Of a stretch of 64,000 nt of DNA, positions 43,001 through 58,000 are shown in pieces (positions within the stretch are counted from its first letter, which is position 1; every line of letters starts with the position of its first letter). The stretch lies in the NCBI GenBank assembly GCA_032622095.1, contig CP136069.1, positions 40,524,194 through 40,588,193 on the forward strand. The letters run 5' to 3'. Source of the DNA: Siphonodentalium dalli (Eukaryota > Mollusca > Scaphopoda > Gadilida > Siphonodentaliidae). The notes below the pieces were generated by a model. That model ran no database searches and was not told the origin of the DNA. It saw only the letters and a program-made list of their open reading frames with translations. The translations under genes were made by a program, and so were the position numbers.

Positions 43001-46000
43001 CAACCCGGTCTGCCGGGTGCCTAGGTCCTCTGTGCTGACTGACTAAAATAATGGTGTGCTGTTACATGAGCCGCGTCAAACCGAGTTCGCTGGGACAACT
43101 CGGTTAGCTAGCTGGGACAACTCGGTTAGCTAGTTGGGACAACTCGGTTGACGTTGACTACCGAGTTGTCCCAGCTAACCGAGTTGTCTCAGCTCACATA
43201 ACAGCATGATTGATTTGTCCCCGCAGACTGTGTTGTCTCGGCTAAGTGTACCTTCAGACGACCACGATACACATCGTAAGTGGAGGGATCGGGCCCGACG
43301 AGATCGTGGATGATAGTTTGTTCAGACGATTGCGATGTCACGTGCATTATTCTATCGTAGGTTGTTCTAAAGCATGTGATTGACTACCCTACGACCATTT
43401 CCAGCTACGATTTTTACATACACAAGACTGCGATTACGTCGCAAGTGGATGTAACCAAGGATACGCCACGATATCGTATCTAAAATCAAACACTGTCTGA
43501 TATTATTTTTTTTTCTACGATTTAGACGTGAGCATGCGCACTCCATCTTCCTGTTACTTCCTACGACGAAAATCCTTCCACTTACGATTGAATCGTGGTC
43601 GTCTGAAGGTTCACTAACCGAGATGTCCCGGCTCATGTAACAACTAACATAACAAGCCCATGCGAGGAAATTCTTAATTTATTTTATAAGTCAACAAGAC
43701 AGGTAAAAAAAATTGCTATCATGACTTCATTGTGTTAACAGTAGACACTGATAGAACCACATGAATAGTGGTCATTATATCAATGTGAAGACAAATATTT
43801 TGAGAATATATGTCTGCCGAAGGATCATGAGGGAAACTAAAAGCTGCCTCGAGGTAATTTATTTTTTTAGGAAAATTATACGGGTAATCAGTTTGTATGC
43901 CGTAATTTTCTGCCTATATGACCTTACCTGTTTGGGTCCGTGGGTAGCAAGTAGACACAAGTGAGGCTCAGTGGTCGTGCAGCGTGTGCTAATTTCATAA
44001 TTTTCAATAATTCGAAGATACGAATACATGCAAATAATTTTTTGATTTGTAATTTGTGCATGATTAAAATAGGTCGTAAATATATGGTCCATTTATTGAA
44101 CGACGTATACACATGTAGTCATGTCCATATAAATAAAACATCATACAACTGTTGTTAGCATTAAGTTTTTATATTTAAAACAATAATTATTCAGTGGGTG
44201 CGGGTGAAAAAGTAACCCCTTAGCCTTAGTAAGCCCATCAAATTTGTATGTCTATGTTGTGACATAATTATCTTCATTTTGATTATATGATTAATTAATG
44301 AAATATTATAAAATTCAAACAGGTCTGGGTGATCCATTTGTCAATTTTGTGCTTAAGAATAAATGATAATGATTTGTGCTCATTTGTAAATAATTTGCGC
44401 TTAAGCGTAAATAATTTGCGCTTAAGCGTAAATAATTTGTATAAGAGTAAATAATTTGCACTTTTGCGCAAATAATGAATAAATGTGAAAATGCTTTCCT
44501 TCTCTTACAATTTAGTTAGACCGGTGTCAGAGAAGGTACTGACAGGAAGAGTTTAGACCAATTGGTCTAGACGTTTCAGACTGATCGGTCAAATAAAGAA
44601 CATTCGATGGTTCACCAATATGGGATGCGATTTTAACATTTGTAGTAAATTTTGTACCTTATTTGCGCTTGAGCATAAATATGATCCATAATTTTTTTAT
44701 TCTAAAGTTTAAGTAATTTGCGCATGGCTCCCATACACCTATTCACCTAGACCTGATAAATTCCCATGAATCATGATAATTTTCAAACGGAATGACAAGT
44801 TTTTATCAAATAAACTGCCAAATGTCTTTTTCAACTTTAAGATTTTTTTTAATGAAAATTTTATGTCTTATCTATTGGCAAATTGTCAACATTCAATCTG
44901 TTTAGACTGATTGCCCAACACATTTAGACAGATCGGTCTAAATAAAGATTGATTTGTGGTTCACCCATATTGGTATGGGAGGCCAAATTCATATTTAATA
45001 GCTATTTATGCTTAAGGGTTCAAAATAGATTTAATATTGAGAGAATCCAATTAGTCATAAAGCACTGAAAATTGAAAAATACACTTAAGCGCACTGCCAT
45101 TACGCTTAAGCATAACATATTTTTATAGCCTTATTACCTTACATATAATGATATAATCTAAGCTCGATATTTGTCAAAAGTTACTAGCATCAGGAATTGG
45201 CTGCATCCATTTCAGCTTCAGGGGAGTTTTCACATATGGAATATGAATTACGCTTAAGCGTATTGACATTACGCTTAAGCATAACGACATTACGCTTAAG
45301 CGTAATGGCTTTACGGTTAAGTTTAATAGATGATGCTTTGAAAAACATAATGGAAATCTGAATTACGCTCATGTGTAATGTCTCAATGCATTACACTTAA
45401 GCGTAATTGGCTATTAAATGTGAATTTGAACTCCCATACAATATGGGACATGGTTTTAATATTTACTTCTTATTTGCACTTAAGCATAAATATGAAAAGT
45501 ATGATCTTTTCGTGCTTAAGCGTAAATGATTTGCATTTGAGCAAAATAATTTGCATTTATGCGTAAGTGATTTAAATTAAGCTTAAGTGCAAATAAGGAA
45601 TAAATGTAAAAGTACATGCCATTCCATAAACATGACCTAAAGTTCTAAACCTGATAAATTACTGTGAACATGACCCATTTGAAACAGCATGACAAATTTT
45701 TATCAAATTTACTGAGAAATTTATTTTTCAACTTGAAGGCTTTTTGATGAAAATTTGTTATCTCTTATCCATTGACAAAGGCATAATCTTATTTGTTGAG
45801 TTTGAAATGTTCTGTCACTTCTCTATCGTGTTGGTGCCCATATATGAGCTTTTGTGCTGATAGACAGTGATACAAAATATGTGTGAAGATTTCGTGTAAA
45901 GTTGAAGTCGAAACCGAAAGCATCCTATAATTAAAAGTTTGTAGATACATACATGTCAAGATTCCCGAAGATAAGATTGTCCGGCCACCAGGAAACATAT

Positions 46001-49000
46001 CTGTGATCACCCATTGAACCAGTCTAAGTTATTTGCTGTGATTTTAACACTAGAATGTGTTTCAGTCGCTTCGAAATAAAATGGCGACCTCCAATCTGGC
46101 CGTGTGCTCCACGGAAACAGTAACGATAACTCTTGAAGACTATCGGTCAAAACCAATATATGGTATTGAACATGTCCTCAAAACCAAGGGATTCAGATTT
46201 GGTTTTGATCAAAACCAAGGGAATCAGATTTGGTATTGATCAATACCAATAAAAACCGAATTAATTGTCAGTGTATATGAAAAGGATATGACCGCATATT
46301 GGATGAGACAAGACCATATCTGATACTATTTACTGGAAGTGATTAAGTTCTTACACCACCACATGACGGGGTGAAATGATGGTATATAACATGTATATAC
46401 TTTATTATATGCGTCCGATCACCCGCTTCCGTCCGTATATGTCCGAGAGTCCGTCCGTCGGTCAGAGCAGATATCTCAACGACAGATTTCGAATCTCAGT
46501 GAAATTTGATTTGATTGTCCACAAACTTGTATGAGCAAATTCAGAGGATATCTTAGTATATCTGGACATGTTAATACATGCATTTTGTCCGTCCGCCCGA
46601 GTTCCTCAGCCATGGGTTAACGGATCTTGATTAAATGGATGTTCATCGTCACAAGGGCTATATCGACGAAGTGTCAAATTGTGTTGTTCCCATCTCAGTC
46701 ATGGGCTAAATGGTATTGATAAAATGTGCCATGTATATTGACTATCACAAGAGATTTCGGTGAAGTTTTAAAACCGCTGTTGTTCGCATTTTCCGTTTTA
46801 GAGTTATTGTCCTTTGTTTATCTGGAAATGTTTTTTTTGTCCGTCCGTAGAAATATCTTAGTCATGGGTTATCAGATCTCAGAGGAATTTGGCATGAATG
46901 TTCACCATAATGAGGAGTTTTAATTGGGTTGTTTTCATTCTTCATTCTGTGATCATACCTCTTTGTTTATAGAAAATAGTTGATATTTTGTCTGAACCAT
47001 GGGTAATCATATCTCAATGGAATTTGGTGGAGATGTTCAATATACGATGACATCTTTAAAAATGGATTATTATTATTATTATTATATACATTTAAAAAGG
47101 CATTATACAATAAAGTTTCAATGCGCTTTACAACAAAGCGCGACAAAAATAACATTGAAATGTAAAATTTAAAAAGCATAGTAATAAGGTAAAGGAAGTT
47201 AAGATGATGACTAAGAACTAGATTTAAACTTAACGATTAACTTGCGGGAAACATTGTCTAAAAAGTAGAGTTTTGAGATCGGTTTTGAAATCCTTCAATG
47301 TAGAACATCGTCGAACAGTTTGTGGCAGACCGTTCCATACCTGCGTAGCCAATTCCTGAAAACATTTTGTACCGTAATTCACGTTGGGTTTCGCTATTGT
47401 CCTAATGTCTAAACAGCTTGTCGTTGAACGCGTAACTCTGCCGGATTTTAGGACAAACATATCAGATATGTACTCAGGCGTTGTCTTTCCCATATCGGAA
47501 CAGTTGATGTGACCGAAAATGGTCCGGGTACACGTCTACTTCGGGTATGCTCAACCTGGTACCTATATAAAACCCAGCTCATGTTTCATTTTCTTTTCTA
47601 AATAATTAATAAATTGTCGTTGTGATGAGGCGAAATATTCCGATTTCAAATCGGAATCATTAAAAGTAGAACAGCCTCTGTCTGATCTTAATATGAAGAC
47701 AAACGCGTGTGCCCCGTGTCCCGCCATGCAGCTGCAGCCTTTGCTTGTATTTACATGAACACGCGGCAATTGATTATTTGTATTCATCATTGACAGTGAA
47801 TTTGACGTATCTTAAAGGGGTACTGTACGCCATTTTCATTAAATTTCCGGTGACAACAACGATCTAATATCGATAATATATAGAAACATAAGTAATTTGA
47901 GTCGAAGATGTATTCTGTAAACGCTCAGGTTAATAGGCTATCTTAAAATTTAATAATTTAAAAGTTAATAATTTGATTTAAATTGAATTTATGACTGGAG
48001 CCATAAAATGGCGTCAATTAAATTACGAATTTCCGTACTCAAATAAAGTAATTGAGGGATACTGGCTTGCTAAACCGATCGCACACACGATCGCTTAAAA
48101 TATTATGATGATACGGGGAGAACACACAAGCCACTCACTGACTAGCGACGATACAATAACTTAAATGATTATATGGGACTAGTATGCATATAATATAACT
48201 TTTATTTGATTCATTTGGTTGAAAACTTTACAAAAATTACTCGACAACGACAATTTGTATTTTTGCATTCCGGTAAATTTGTCATCCGTAACATGACTTC
48301 GTACTCAACAGACTTTCAAATAATGGAAAAATTGTTACCTTATTCTCCGACTCGGAGACTATAGAAACCAACAACAACATGTGGCGTACAGTACCCCTTT
48401 AAGTCAAAGATACGACATAGTACTTTCCCAAAGTATGGTTAATATAAATGGTGCATGTGGTCTCATGTAGCAGAACATGACACACGTAGAATAATCCATC
48501 GGCAAGATATAAATACAAACACATTCATATTACTCCAGGAATGGTAAATCCCATAAGTTGATTATTCTTTTCAATATATAGTTATGTCATAATAGTATCA
48601 CCCAAGTTCAAGTGGTCTTGCTAATGTGCTATGATGCGGTTGTGTCCTGCTGAATTGCTACGGTGCGGGTAGTCCAAGTCTTCTCGCACCTGATTTTAGT
48701 ACGAGAAGACTTGGACTACATGTATGGTGTGGGTAGGACGCAGTTTCGATAAAGTACCGTCATTTGTTCTAAAGTTGTCATTTTCGTGCTGTTTGGCTAA
48801 TCCGAGCGATTTGAAAGGAGAAAAAAAACAGTTTGTGTATGAAACATTCAAGAACAACTATATTTTTGAAAAAATATAATAGTGCCTGCGCTGGTGTGTC
48901 TGAAACGGCGTGATTAACCATCTTGATTATAGTCGTTGTACAACATCTAATACAACCAGTATTAAAATATTTCGCAATAAATATGTCTTCGAATGTTTGA

Positions 49001-52000
49001 TACGCAAATGGATTTTCTGGGTATGTTCAGATTATCGGAACACGGCGAAAAAGTCAAATTAAATTAATATAACGGTACTTTTTGTTAACAGCATCAGTTT
49101 TCTCTAACAGCATCATAGCAATTCATCATGACCTAACCACATCATAGCATATTAGCAGGACCACTTGACCAGGCCTGAGTATGATAATATATACTCACCC
49201 TACGGCAAAGAGAGAGTCCATTGCGAAGGTAGAGTTGTCAACAACCCGGAAGGTAAATCTCGTTGCCCATGACTTCGCTAGAACTGGATTAGCTACAATA
49301 AGCACAATAAAGTTAGTCCGACGAAAAGTGTATTTTGTCTTGAGCAGATGCAATGATTATATCAGTCTGAATGTCTGTGGGGTAAGAATTGTTTGATTTT
49401 TCACTCTGAATTTTTAACAATTCTCACACAGGGCCTCACCATGGTCCACGGCTATATACTGAAGTAAGTAAGTCCGCGGGTACAAATGGGACGTCAACGA
49501 GATGGATTATCGAAAACAATCGCAGTTAACACTTTCCATACTTAACACTCATTGATGAGTAGTTCCATCAGGACATGTTCAGATAATAAGTTATTATCTA
49601 AACCTTCCCATTAATGAATATGAATTCTTCAGCACTTGTATTATCTTTTCGTCTTGTTCACCATTAACATCCCTCCAAATTAATAATAGAGACCTTTCGC
49701 AAAACTCACGTTTACGATTACGGATACGGATAGGGTACTACGTCACCAACATTTGTGTACTTTCTAATCGTTGTCGTATTTTACTATCCGTAATAACGGT
49801 TACGATCTCATGTTTTCTAATAAGCTCAAATAACACCTGAAATTTATTTTCTGCAATATATCACTTTACTCCGTTCGAGACTGTATATGTATATCATGTA
49901 AACCATCCAGTTGTATTGAGCTACGACCTCGGTGTGCTGTTTAGATTGGCAATCACTCTACTCGTCGTCGTGAATCTCGAGCTTCCCGCGAAATAAGATC
50001 GCTATTCACAACGGATAGTCATCGCTGGCTGCGACACAAAACTTTGCAGTAATATATAGAAGTGCACTATGAAAGCAGTCGCCACAAATACACGACTGGC
50101 ATGGATATGGTTGTACTAAAAGACTATTTGGCACACCCACCGACATCACCGTGTCGACTATGTTTCGATTTGATAGGACCAAATCAGAAGTGATGCACAT
50201 CAGCGAGAACACCAACCTTATGTTGGATTTCCTAAACCCAAAGAGGTGATAGGCCTGGATAGGATAGGATATTTTATTTCCAATACACATATACAGAGAC
50301 GTGGCGACAGGGGTTTTTTTTTGGGGGGGGGGGGGGGGGGCTGTCCCACCCACCAACTTGGGTCAAAATTTTCAACAGTTGGAAATTTCATACCTGACAC
50401 AACATTAGTTGGAAATTTCACACCAACAATAGGTTGAAAATGTTCTTGTAGTTTGATTTTCAAACAATTTATTGTGGGGAGTTTATTGTTTTTGGACCAA
50501 TATTTGCATATTTTCCTTCTTTTGATAACAATTTTGGACTGAAATGGCCATCAGTTAGAAATTTTCCAACCTTAGGGGTGTCGGGTTGGAAATTTCTAAC
50601 ACTTGGAAAGCTTGTGTCCTGGTCCCTCCCCGTGGCCAGTCAAAAACTTCTAGTTAATTTAAGAAAATAATATTGTCCTACATTTGGTGAAAATTGTCCT
50701 TGGAATTGTCATCAGTTGGAAATTTCCAACTCTATGAATGCTTGAGGCTAGTCTAGATGCCAGGATTTTGCGATTTTCTTGTTCAGGTTGCAAAATTTTC
50801 GCACACTGGGCCGAACCATGTTCGGTCCGGTGTGTCCTGGTCCCTCCCCGTGGCCAATAAAAAACTGCTAATGAGTTTAAGATAAACAATATTTTACTAC
50901 ATTTGGTTAAAATTGTTGACTAAAAATTTCCAAACTAAGGGAGAGTATGAATTTTCTCACACGGGGCCGAACAACCGTGGTCGGCCCGGTGTGTCCTGGT
51001 CTATTGCCCGTAGTGGTGTGCATTTGTCTGTAGTTAGACCACTAGATGTTAGGATTTGTGCAATTTTCAGGTTCAAAATATATGAATATTATCATACCGG
51101 GTAGATAGAACCATGGTTTGTAAATAGGCTATTAGGCATGTGAACACTTATAGGTGCAATGAGGGAATGAAATTTTGCAAAAACCTTTGGTCTGATTCAA
51201 ATGGTGTTTTGGTTTGATTCAAGGCGGGTGTGAAAAAGGAATTATGCACGGCCTTGTCTCTGGTTTGATTCAAGGGGGGGGGGGGGTGCAGTTGGAATGA
51301 TCAAGATGGACACCCCCATCGGAGACCCTCTAGCCACGTCCCTGCACAAACATATTACATAATAATGATGACAATTATGGATAATTCTGTCGTATATTGT
51401 GGGCGATGGCATGCGATGGCATAATCTGGCAAGACTGTCTTCCTGCCGAAATCGAATTGAAATGAAATTGTGGACTGAAAGGGTCTTGAAGTGGTAGCGT
51501 CGTGGTTGATGTGAGGTCCAAATTTAGGAACCCCTCTTCCCCAGCATAACGTCTATCAGGTTATCCATGATAACAACGAACTGAATTTCCACCACATATA
51601 ATGACCTGGCATTTATACCTGTATATTGCCATAATATATCACGAGAATCCCGGGTCGTACCTTGTAACTGGTCGAATTATTGACAATATAAACAGGTCAT
51701 TATTATCGCATTGTTGCAAATGAGACGATATGTGAAGTATTAAGGGACTGTATACCAAACACACGCTTTGATTTGTAAAAGTGGTACGAAATAATGATGG
51801 TAAGTGTTCGTCAAAACTCTTACGCGTAGTCGTTTTGCGAAAGGACTTTTTGGCCATACGGATAGACTTACGACTACGAATAGCTATCCGTATTCGTAAT
51901 CGTAAACGTGAGGATGCGAAAGGTCTCTAATATACCATTCCTTTGTATACTGCTGTAATTGAATGGGTTAATCCATTCAGTAAAGAAATTGTTAAATGTT

Positions 52001-55000
52001 AAATAATTATTCCCGGATCTCTCGATTCTTGTGATATAGAATTTTTCTCTTTTACACTGAACAGTGGTTATTTCAAAATGGTCGCGAATGTTATGAAATA
52101 TATTGACTGTTATCAAGTTAGTGTTATAAAAAAAATGATTTTATGTAGAAATTCGATATGATGGGGAAAATCAATGAATATGTGAACTATATCTCTCTGC
52201 GATCGACAGTCAGATACATGTAAGTGAGAGTGAAGGGACAGTGATCAGCTCTTGGGTTTGTTACATTGATTGGCTATGATTAATATAAGAACAGTTATAA
52301 GCTTATACTAAAAGGAAAATCTAATGGTTTTATGTAGATACGGAAAAATTATCTCACTCTTGACCGAGTCAGATTGTTATTTTAGCTGGTGGCAAGCCAT
52401 TCGTGAAAATAATCATTTGTCTGTGTTACTCAAAACTATTAATACCATTACTCACTAGATTCGTCAATGGCCATTTTATACGACTGGTACAATATAATCC
52501 ATGCCATGGTAAGAAACCGGAATCCGTCAACTGCTTTGATGATATCCGGTCCACGGCTTGTGTTCAGCATCCAACCGCCATTGCTGTACACCGAGAATGC
52601 GAGTAGAAACCGGCCAAGCCTGTCTGTTTGGAAGAATTGAAGACGAGACGAATAGCGAGGTGAATATTAGTATTACGAATACGTGGTCTATAAGGGTACG
52701 TTCATACGCTGGCAAATTTTCACGGTAAGGTTTGCAGGCATTTTGTCGTAGAAAACGATATGGTGCCAGAATATGAACGGAAACAAGCCTATAAAATGCA
52801 TCTGTACCACAGCTAACTACGTGCGACGTAAAATCTATGTAGTTCCACCTGTAGCGATGCTACCGGAATTTGCCTGTAAATTATCTCACAAGAATAAATC
52901 ATACAGGTATTTGAAGGCAAATTACAGTAGCACCGTTACAAGTGGAACTACATACATTTTACTTCTCACGTCGTTTGCTTTGGTAAATATGCATGTTATG
53001 TGCATGTTTCCGTTCATATTCTGGCACCATGTGGTTTCCGATGACGAAATGCCCACAAAAACATATTGTGCAAACTTGCCAGCGTATGAACGTACCCTAA
53101 GTGTCGTGCCATACGCTGGTAAGTATTTACAAGTATTTATGGACCTATTTCGATACCGGACAATGAAGCTGGATGAGGCGATATCACAGTCCATCATTAT
53201 AAGTGATATTATTTTGACTGACCACACTCACCATGATGTGCGTATTATGTTGTAAACTACGAAAGCGCATTATGTCCACCCGAAACCCACCGCACGCCCA
53301 AATATACAAATACACGACTCGTTAGAACGACTTGCAAGATTTCTAACAACTCGTTATAATGACTTACAACTTGTTATAACGACATACAACAACTCGTTAG
53401 AACGACTCCCAAGTCGTTAAAGCGACTTCCAATAACTCGTTATAAAGGACTTACAACTCGTTATAACGAATTCCCACAACTCATTATAACGACTTTCAAC
53501 GTCTTCCGGCAAAACGGAAGTCGTTATAACGATTTGTAATTTTGTTTAATTCCAACAACTCGTTATGACGACTTCCAAGTCGTTATAACGACTTTCACAA
53601 CTCGCCATGACGAGTTGCAGATTTTTCTACAAGCCGTTAAAACGAGTACCCGTAATGGCACGCTCACACAGCCGGCAAAATGTCCTGGTAACTACATGTA
53701 GTCATGCAATTCGTCAGAGATCTATTGCACAATTATTAGTTGTAAATTTCGGAATACAGAATAAGTACAGAATAATGTATGTGTCTTCGACTGATTTATA
53801 ACTTATTGGAACAATGAAATGTCACGAGTTCGTCTGCTATTCATTCCTGTCTGATTTTTAAAGCCAGTCTTTTGCAATGTCAATTGGTATCCACGTGGTG
53901 GAATGGCAAAGATATATTTGATTGTTAGGTAAACGGTGCCTTTAAGGGGACATGGCTCGTTCGAACTCCAAAATTATGTATACATGATTTGGTAAGAGGT
54001 ATCTCAAGACATAACTACGCGGAAGATTATGAACAAATTCGTCGATATATTGCGCTGAAAATACGTGTTTTGTTTCACATATGTTTATTTCAACAAATTT
54101 GAGATCGTTTCGTTTGAGCTGGTTCAATTAATTTAGTCAGCGGGCGCGTAAAAAATGAAACAGTAGACCATGGGATGAACAACTAGAGCTGTTGCCGCTC
54201 TGAAACATTTATCACTGTGTAGGAACTGTTACATCGGAAGTCGTTCTATCGCCGGTATTGTGATGGTTCTTGACTGATTTGTTACGGTTCCTTGTGATTA
54301 AAAATAATCATTTTCGGGACAAAATCACGCATAATTATAGATATCTTGAATGTATTATACTTTCCTGAATGAACAGAGGCTGCATAAGTGCCGAATTATC
54401 GAAGCCTGAACTCTAGATCACAATTAACTCGGAATTAGCAAGTTAACGCGTAAATATCAACATGTTATCACTGAAAATCAAGCCACGTAAACGCAATTCC
54501 TTTGTTTTTGGTGGCGTATAAAATATGAAATACACTCTGAACACGAACACTGAGTGTAATGTATACCCGTGTTATTCTTCTGTAAAATAGCTGCGAAAAT
54601 ATCCCGATAGCGGTTGATAATTTGGAACAGTAGCCTTTTAATCAACACGTGTGCGTGTTACGGTTATATTTCAAGCCAATCATGGCTGTGACGGTTCGAT
54701 ACATAAGATTTATTCGAACGATTTCTGCACTTTAGTCAGAATATTGTCTTGTGTATCGGACATTTTAAACCAGATAATGACTGTAGCTTATGCCTTTTAC
54801 ATAATACAACAGGTATATTAAGAAATAATACAATAAATACCTAATAATAATAGTATGTGACATTAATTATCAGAAACCAAATATTGAAAGTTCCGAGGGG
54901 TATAATATCACAATCTTGCCTGCCTATATAAATAACCAATGGTTATGAGATGTTATTCATTTAATACAGGGCCATGATTGAAAGATCCAGGTGCATGGAC

Positions 55001-58000
55001 CATGTTTTGATACCAGCACCAACATATTTCTTCCTCGAAAATCCAGCCTAAGGGACATTTACGCATGTTTGTCGCCCAGACATGAACATATCTTCATACC
55101 TTACACTAGATTGGTTGGAAATTTCTCACCAACAATATGTTGAAATTGTTCCCTTAGTTTGATTTTACAACAATGACGGAGGAAAGTCCCTCCTTATGTA
55201 CAATATACACATTGTAATAATAATGTGTTTGTTTAAAGTGTAATTGTCCGCCGCGCTCATTTAAAATAATATTAGCAATATTTAATTCCTATCTAATCAT
55301 CGGGGCCGACTTCTCTCAGGTCGACTTCATATGGGATCGACTTCACATGGGCCCGACTTCACTTGTACTATTTTGACCAATAGTCACGTGATTTTGTAAA
55401 ACTTCCATTGGCTGATTGGGTTACTTTTATAGGTTTAGTATTGGTACCCGTATTTACATTCTGGAATATCCCTGATGATGCGTGACTACTCAAGCCCAAG
55501 ACCAGTTGCCCGGGGGGGGGGGGTGATCTTGCATGTTCGGGGCGACTTCTATAGTAAGTCAAAGACGGGTGACCTGCTTTCACTTCATCCAATATTTATT
55601 GTATTTAATATTAAAAAAGACAATCAAAACAATTATTCCCTCTTACAGGCGAGTGGATTGCTTGGTGATTGGTTGTAATCAGATATCTCTTAACAGGAAT
55701 CTGAGTGGCATGGCTTCACTGTCTTGATGATTAGAAGTTAGAACATACCCTGCGTGATTGCCGGTCAGATTATCCTGAACATACCCTGAGTGATTGCCGG
55801 TCAGATTATCCTGAACATACCCTGAGTGATTGCCGGTCAGATTATCCTGAACATACACTGAGTGATTGCCGGTCAGATTATCCTCAACAACAGAACAAGT
55901 ACATTTTTTTCCGCAACTCAATTTTTTTCCCTGCAAGTCTTTTTCACTGTTTTTGCAACGAGTTTGGCTTAAAACACCTTAGAATAAGAGAAATAATGTA
56001 ATTCTAACTGCTAAACTGACTGCAGGCAGTTATCGTATTGTATTTTGTTGCAAATGGGTGTCAGTCCCAGCTGTCAGCACAAGAAGGTAAATTCAAACAT
56101 AAATTTCGTAACGACAATATTTTAAACAAAGACTGTCTTAATATCTTATATTAAACCAAGCTAATAAAATATACGCACATGTAATAAAATACAAATTTCA
56201 CGATGATCCGACCAAAGGTACGACCTGTAGCCCGTGCCAAAGGATTTAGTCATGCAAAGAGTAAAATCCAAGATGGCTGCTGGCGGCCATGTTTTTTTGA
56301 CCGAATGACCCCAAAATGACTCATTCCCATCTATATGTAAATATTAACATACATGACAAATTTCAAGATGATCAGACAAACAGTATAACAAACAGTATAA
56401 CAGTATCACCCACGTGATTTCTGGAAGAAAATTAGGGGCGGAAATTATCAACGAGTTGATGCCACCCTCGATAATTTAACAAATTATTTCCAGAACATCA
56501 ATGCGACTAAACACGGTGACGACCCATTAATAGAAAGGGATATAACTGAACTATTTAAAGTTGACGCGAATCCCGACCTGAACAGACCGATCACCGAAGA
56601 GGAAATAAGACAAGCTATAAAGGGTCTCAAAAATAACAAATCAAGCGGCCATGATCTTATTTTCAATGACTACATAAAAGCATCTTCTGATGTTTTCATT
56701 GACATATATTGCAAATTGTTTAACATAATATTAAACACAGGGATAATACCGGCAGACTGGGTGATAGGTACTATCGTACCTCTTTACAAAAATAAGGGAG
56801 ACTCAACCGACCCTAGTAATTATAGGCCGATCACCCTTCTGAGTTGTTTTGGTAAACTGTTTACTAAGATCTTATCCAATCGTTTGGGACAACTCACTGA
56901 TGATTTTGACATTATCTCAGAAAGTCAGTCCGGTTTCAGGAAAAATTATTCGACTACCGACAACATTTTCATTTAAAATCTATTATTTGAGATAAGTAGA
57001 AAATTGAACAAGAAATTATTGTGCGCGTTCATTGACTTCCAAAAAGCATTCGACATGGTGTGGAGGCAAGGACTTTGGATGAAAATTTTGAAATCTGGGA
57101 TCAATGGGAAAATATTCACGGTGATTACCAACATGTATAACCATATAAAATCATGTGTTCAAGCAGATGGACGTACATCCATCTACTTCCCCTGTCATGC
57201 TGGTATCAGACAATGGGAGAACCTATCTCCCCTATTATTCACACTGTATATAAACGATTTACAAGAATATTTACTCGATAACGACGTTGTCGGCTTAAAA
57301 CAATAGATCTAGAAATAGAGAATCGACTCAACTGTTACGTAAAAATATTCATGATTCTTTACGCCGATGATACGGCAATCATGGCGGAAACCCCAAAAGT
57401 ATTACAACAACAATTGGATCTCTTTGAAAAATATTGCAATAAATGGAAATTAACAGTGAATATCGAGAAAACAAAAATTATCAACCTATCGAAGACCAGT
57501 CTTCCAAAAAAGACAAAATTTCTGTTCAAAGGTAGAAGAATCGAAACAGTAAATAAATTTAATTATCTTGGAATAATATTTTGCAAATCTGGACCATTCA
57601 CGACGGCAAAAAAGGCTCTGGCAGAAAAAGCCACCAAAGCCATGTACTCAGTTATTGGAAAATCGCGGAAGCACTGTCTCTCGATCAAAACCCAACTTGA
57701 TTTGTTCGACCTGCACGTTATGCCAATTTTATTATATGGTTTCGAGATTTGGGGTTTTGGTAACAATGATATCTTGGAAAAAGTTCATCGAAAATTTATG
57801 AAGCATATTCTTAATCTCAGGCCATCTACTCCCAACTTTATGCTGTATGGGGAATGTGGGAGGCTTCCAATTGACGTGTATATAAACACGAGAATAATAA
57901 AATATTGGTGTAAAATTATGAACAGTGCGGAGGTAAGATATCCCAGAATACTTCTGAAATTAGCACAGACTATGTTTGATATCAACGCTAATAACTTCCC

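Noticed and set aside
52773-53255. 160-codon plus frame and 101-codon minus frame
   Set aside because: Both lie on a palindromic MITE (52691-53100) and end in unrelated flanking sequence.
55742-55886. CRISPR-like array of four regular repeats
   Set aside because: No distinct spacers: the units are directly tandem, and the sequence is animal nuclear DNA.
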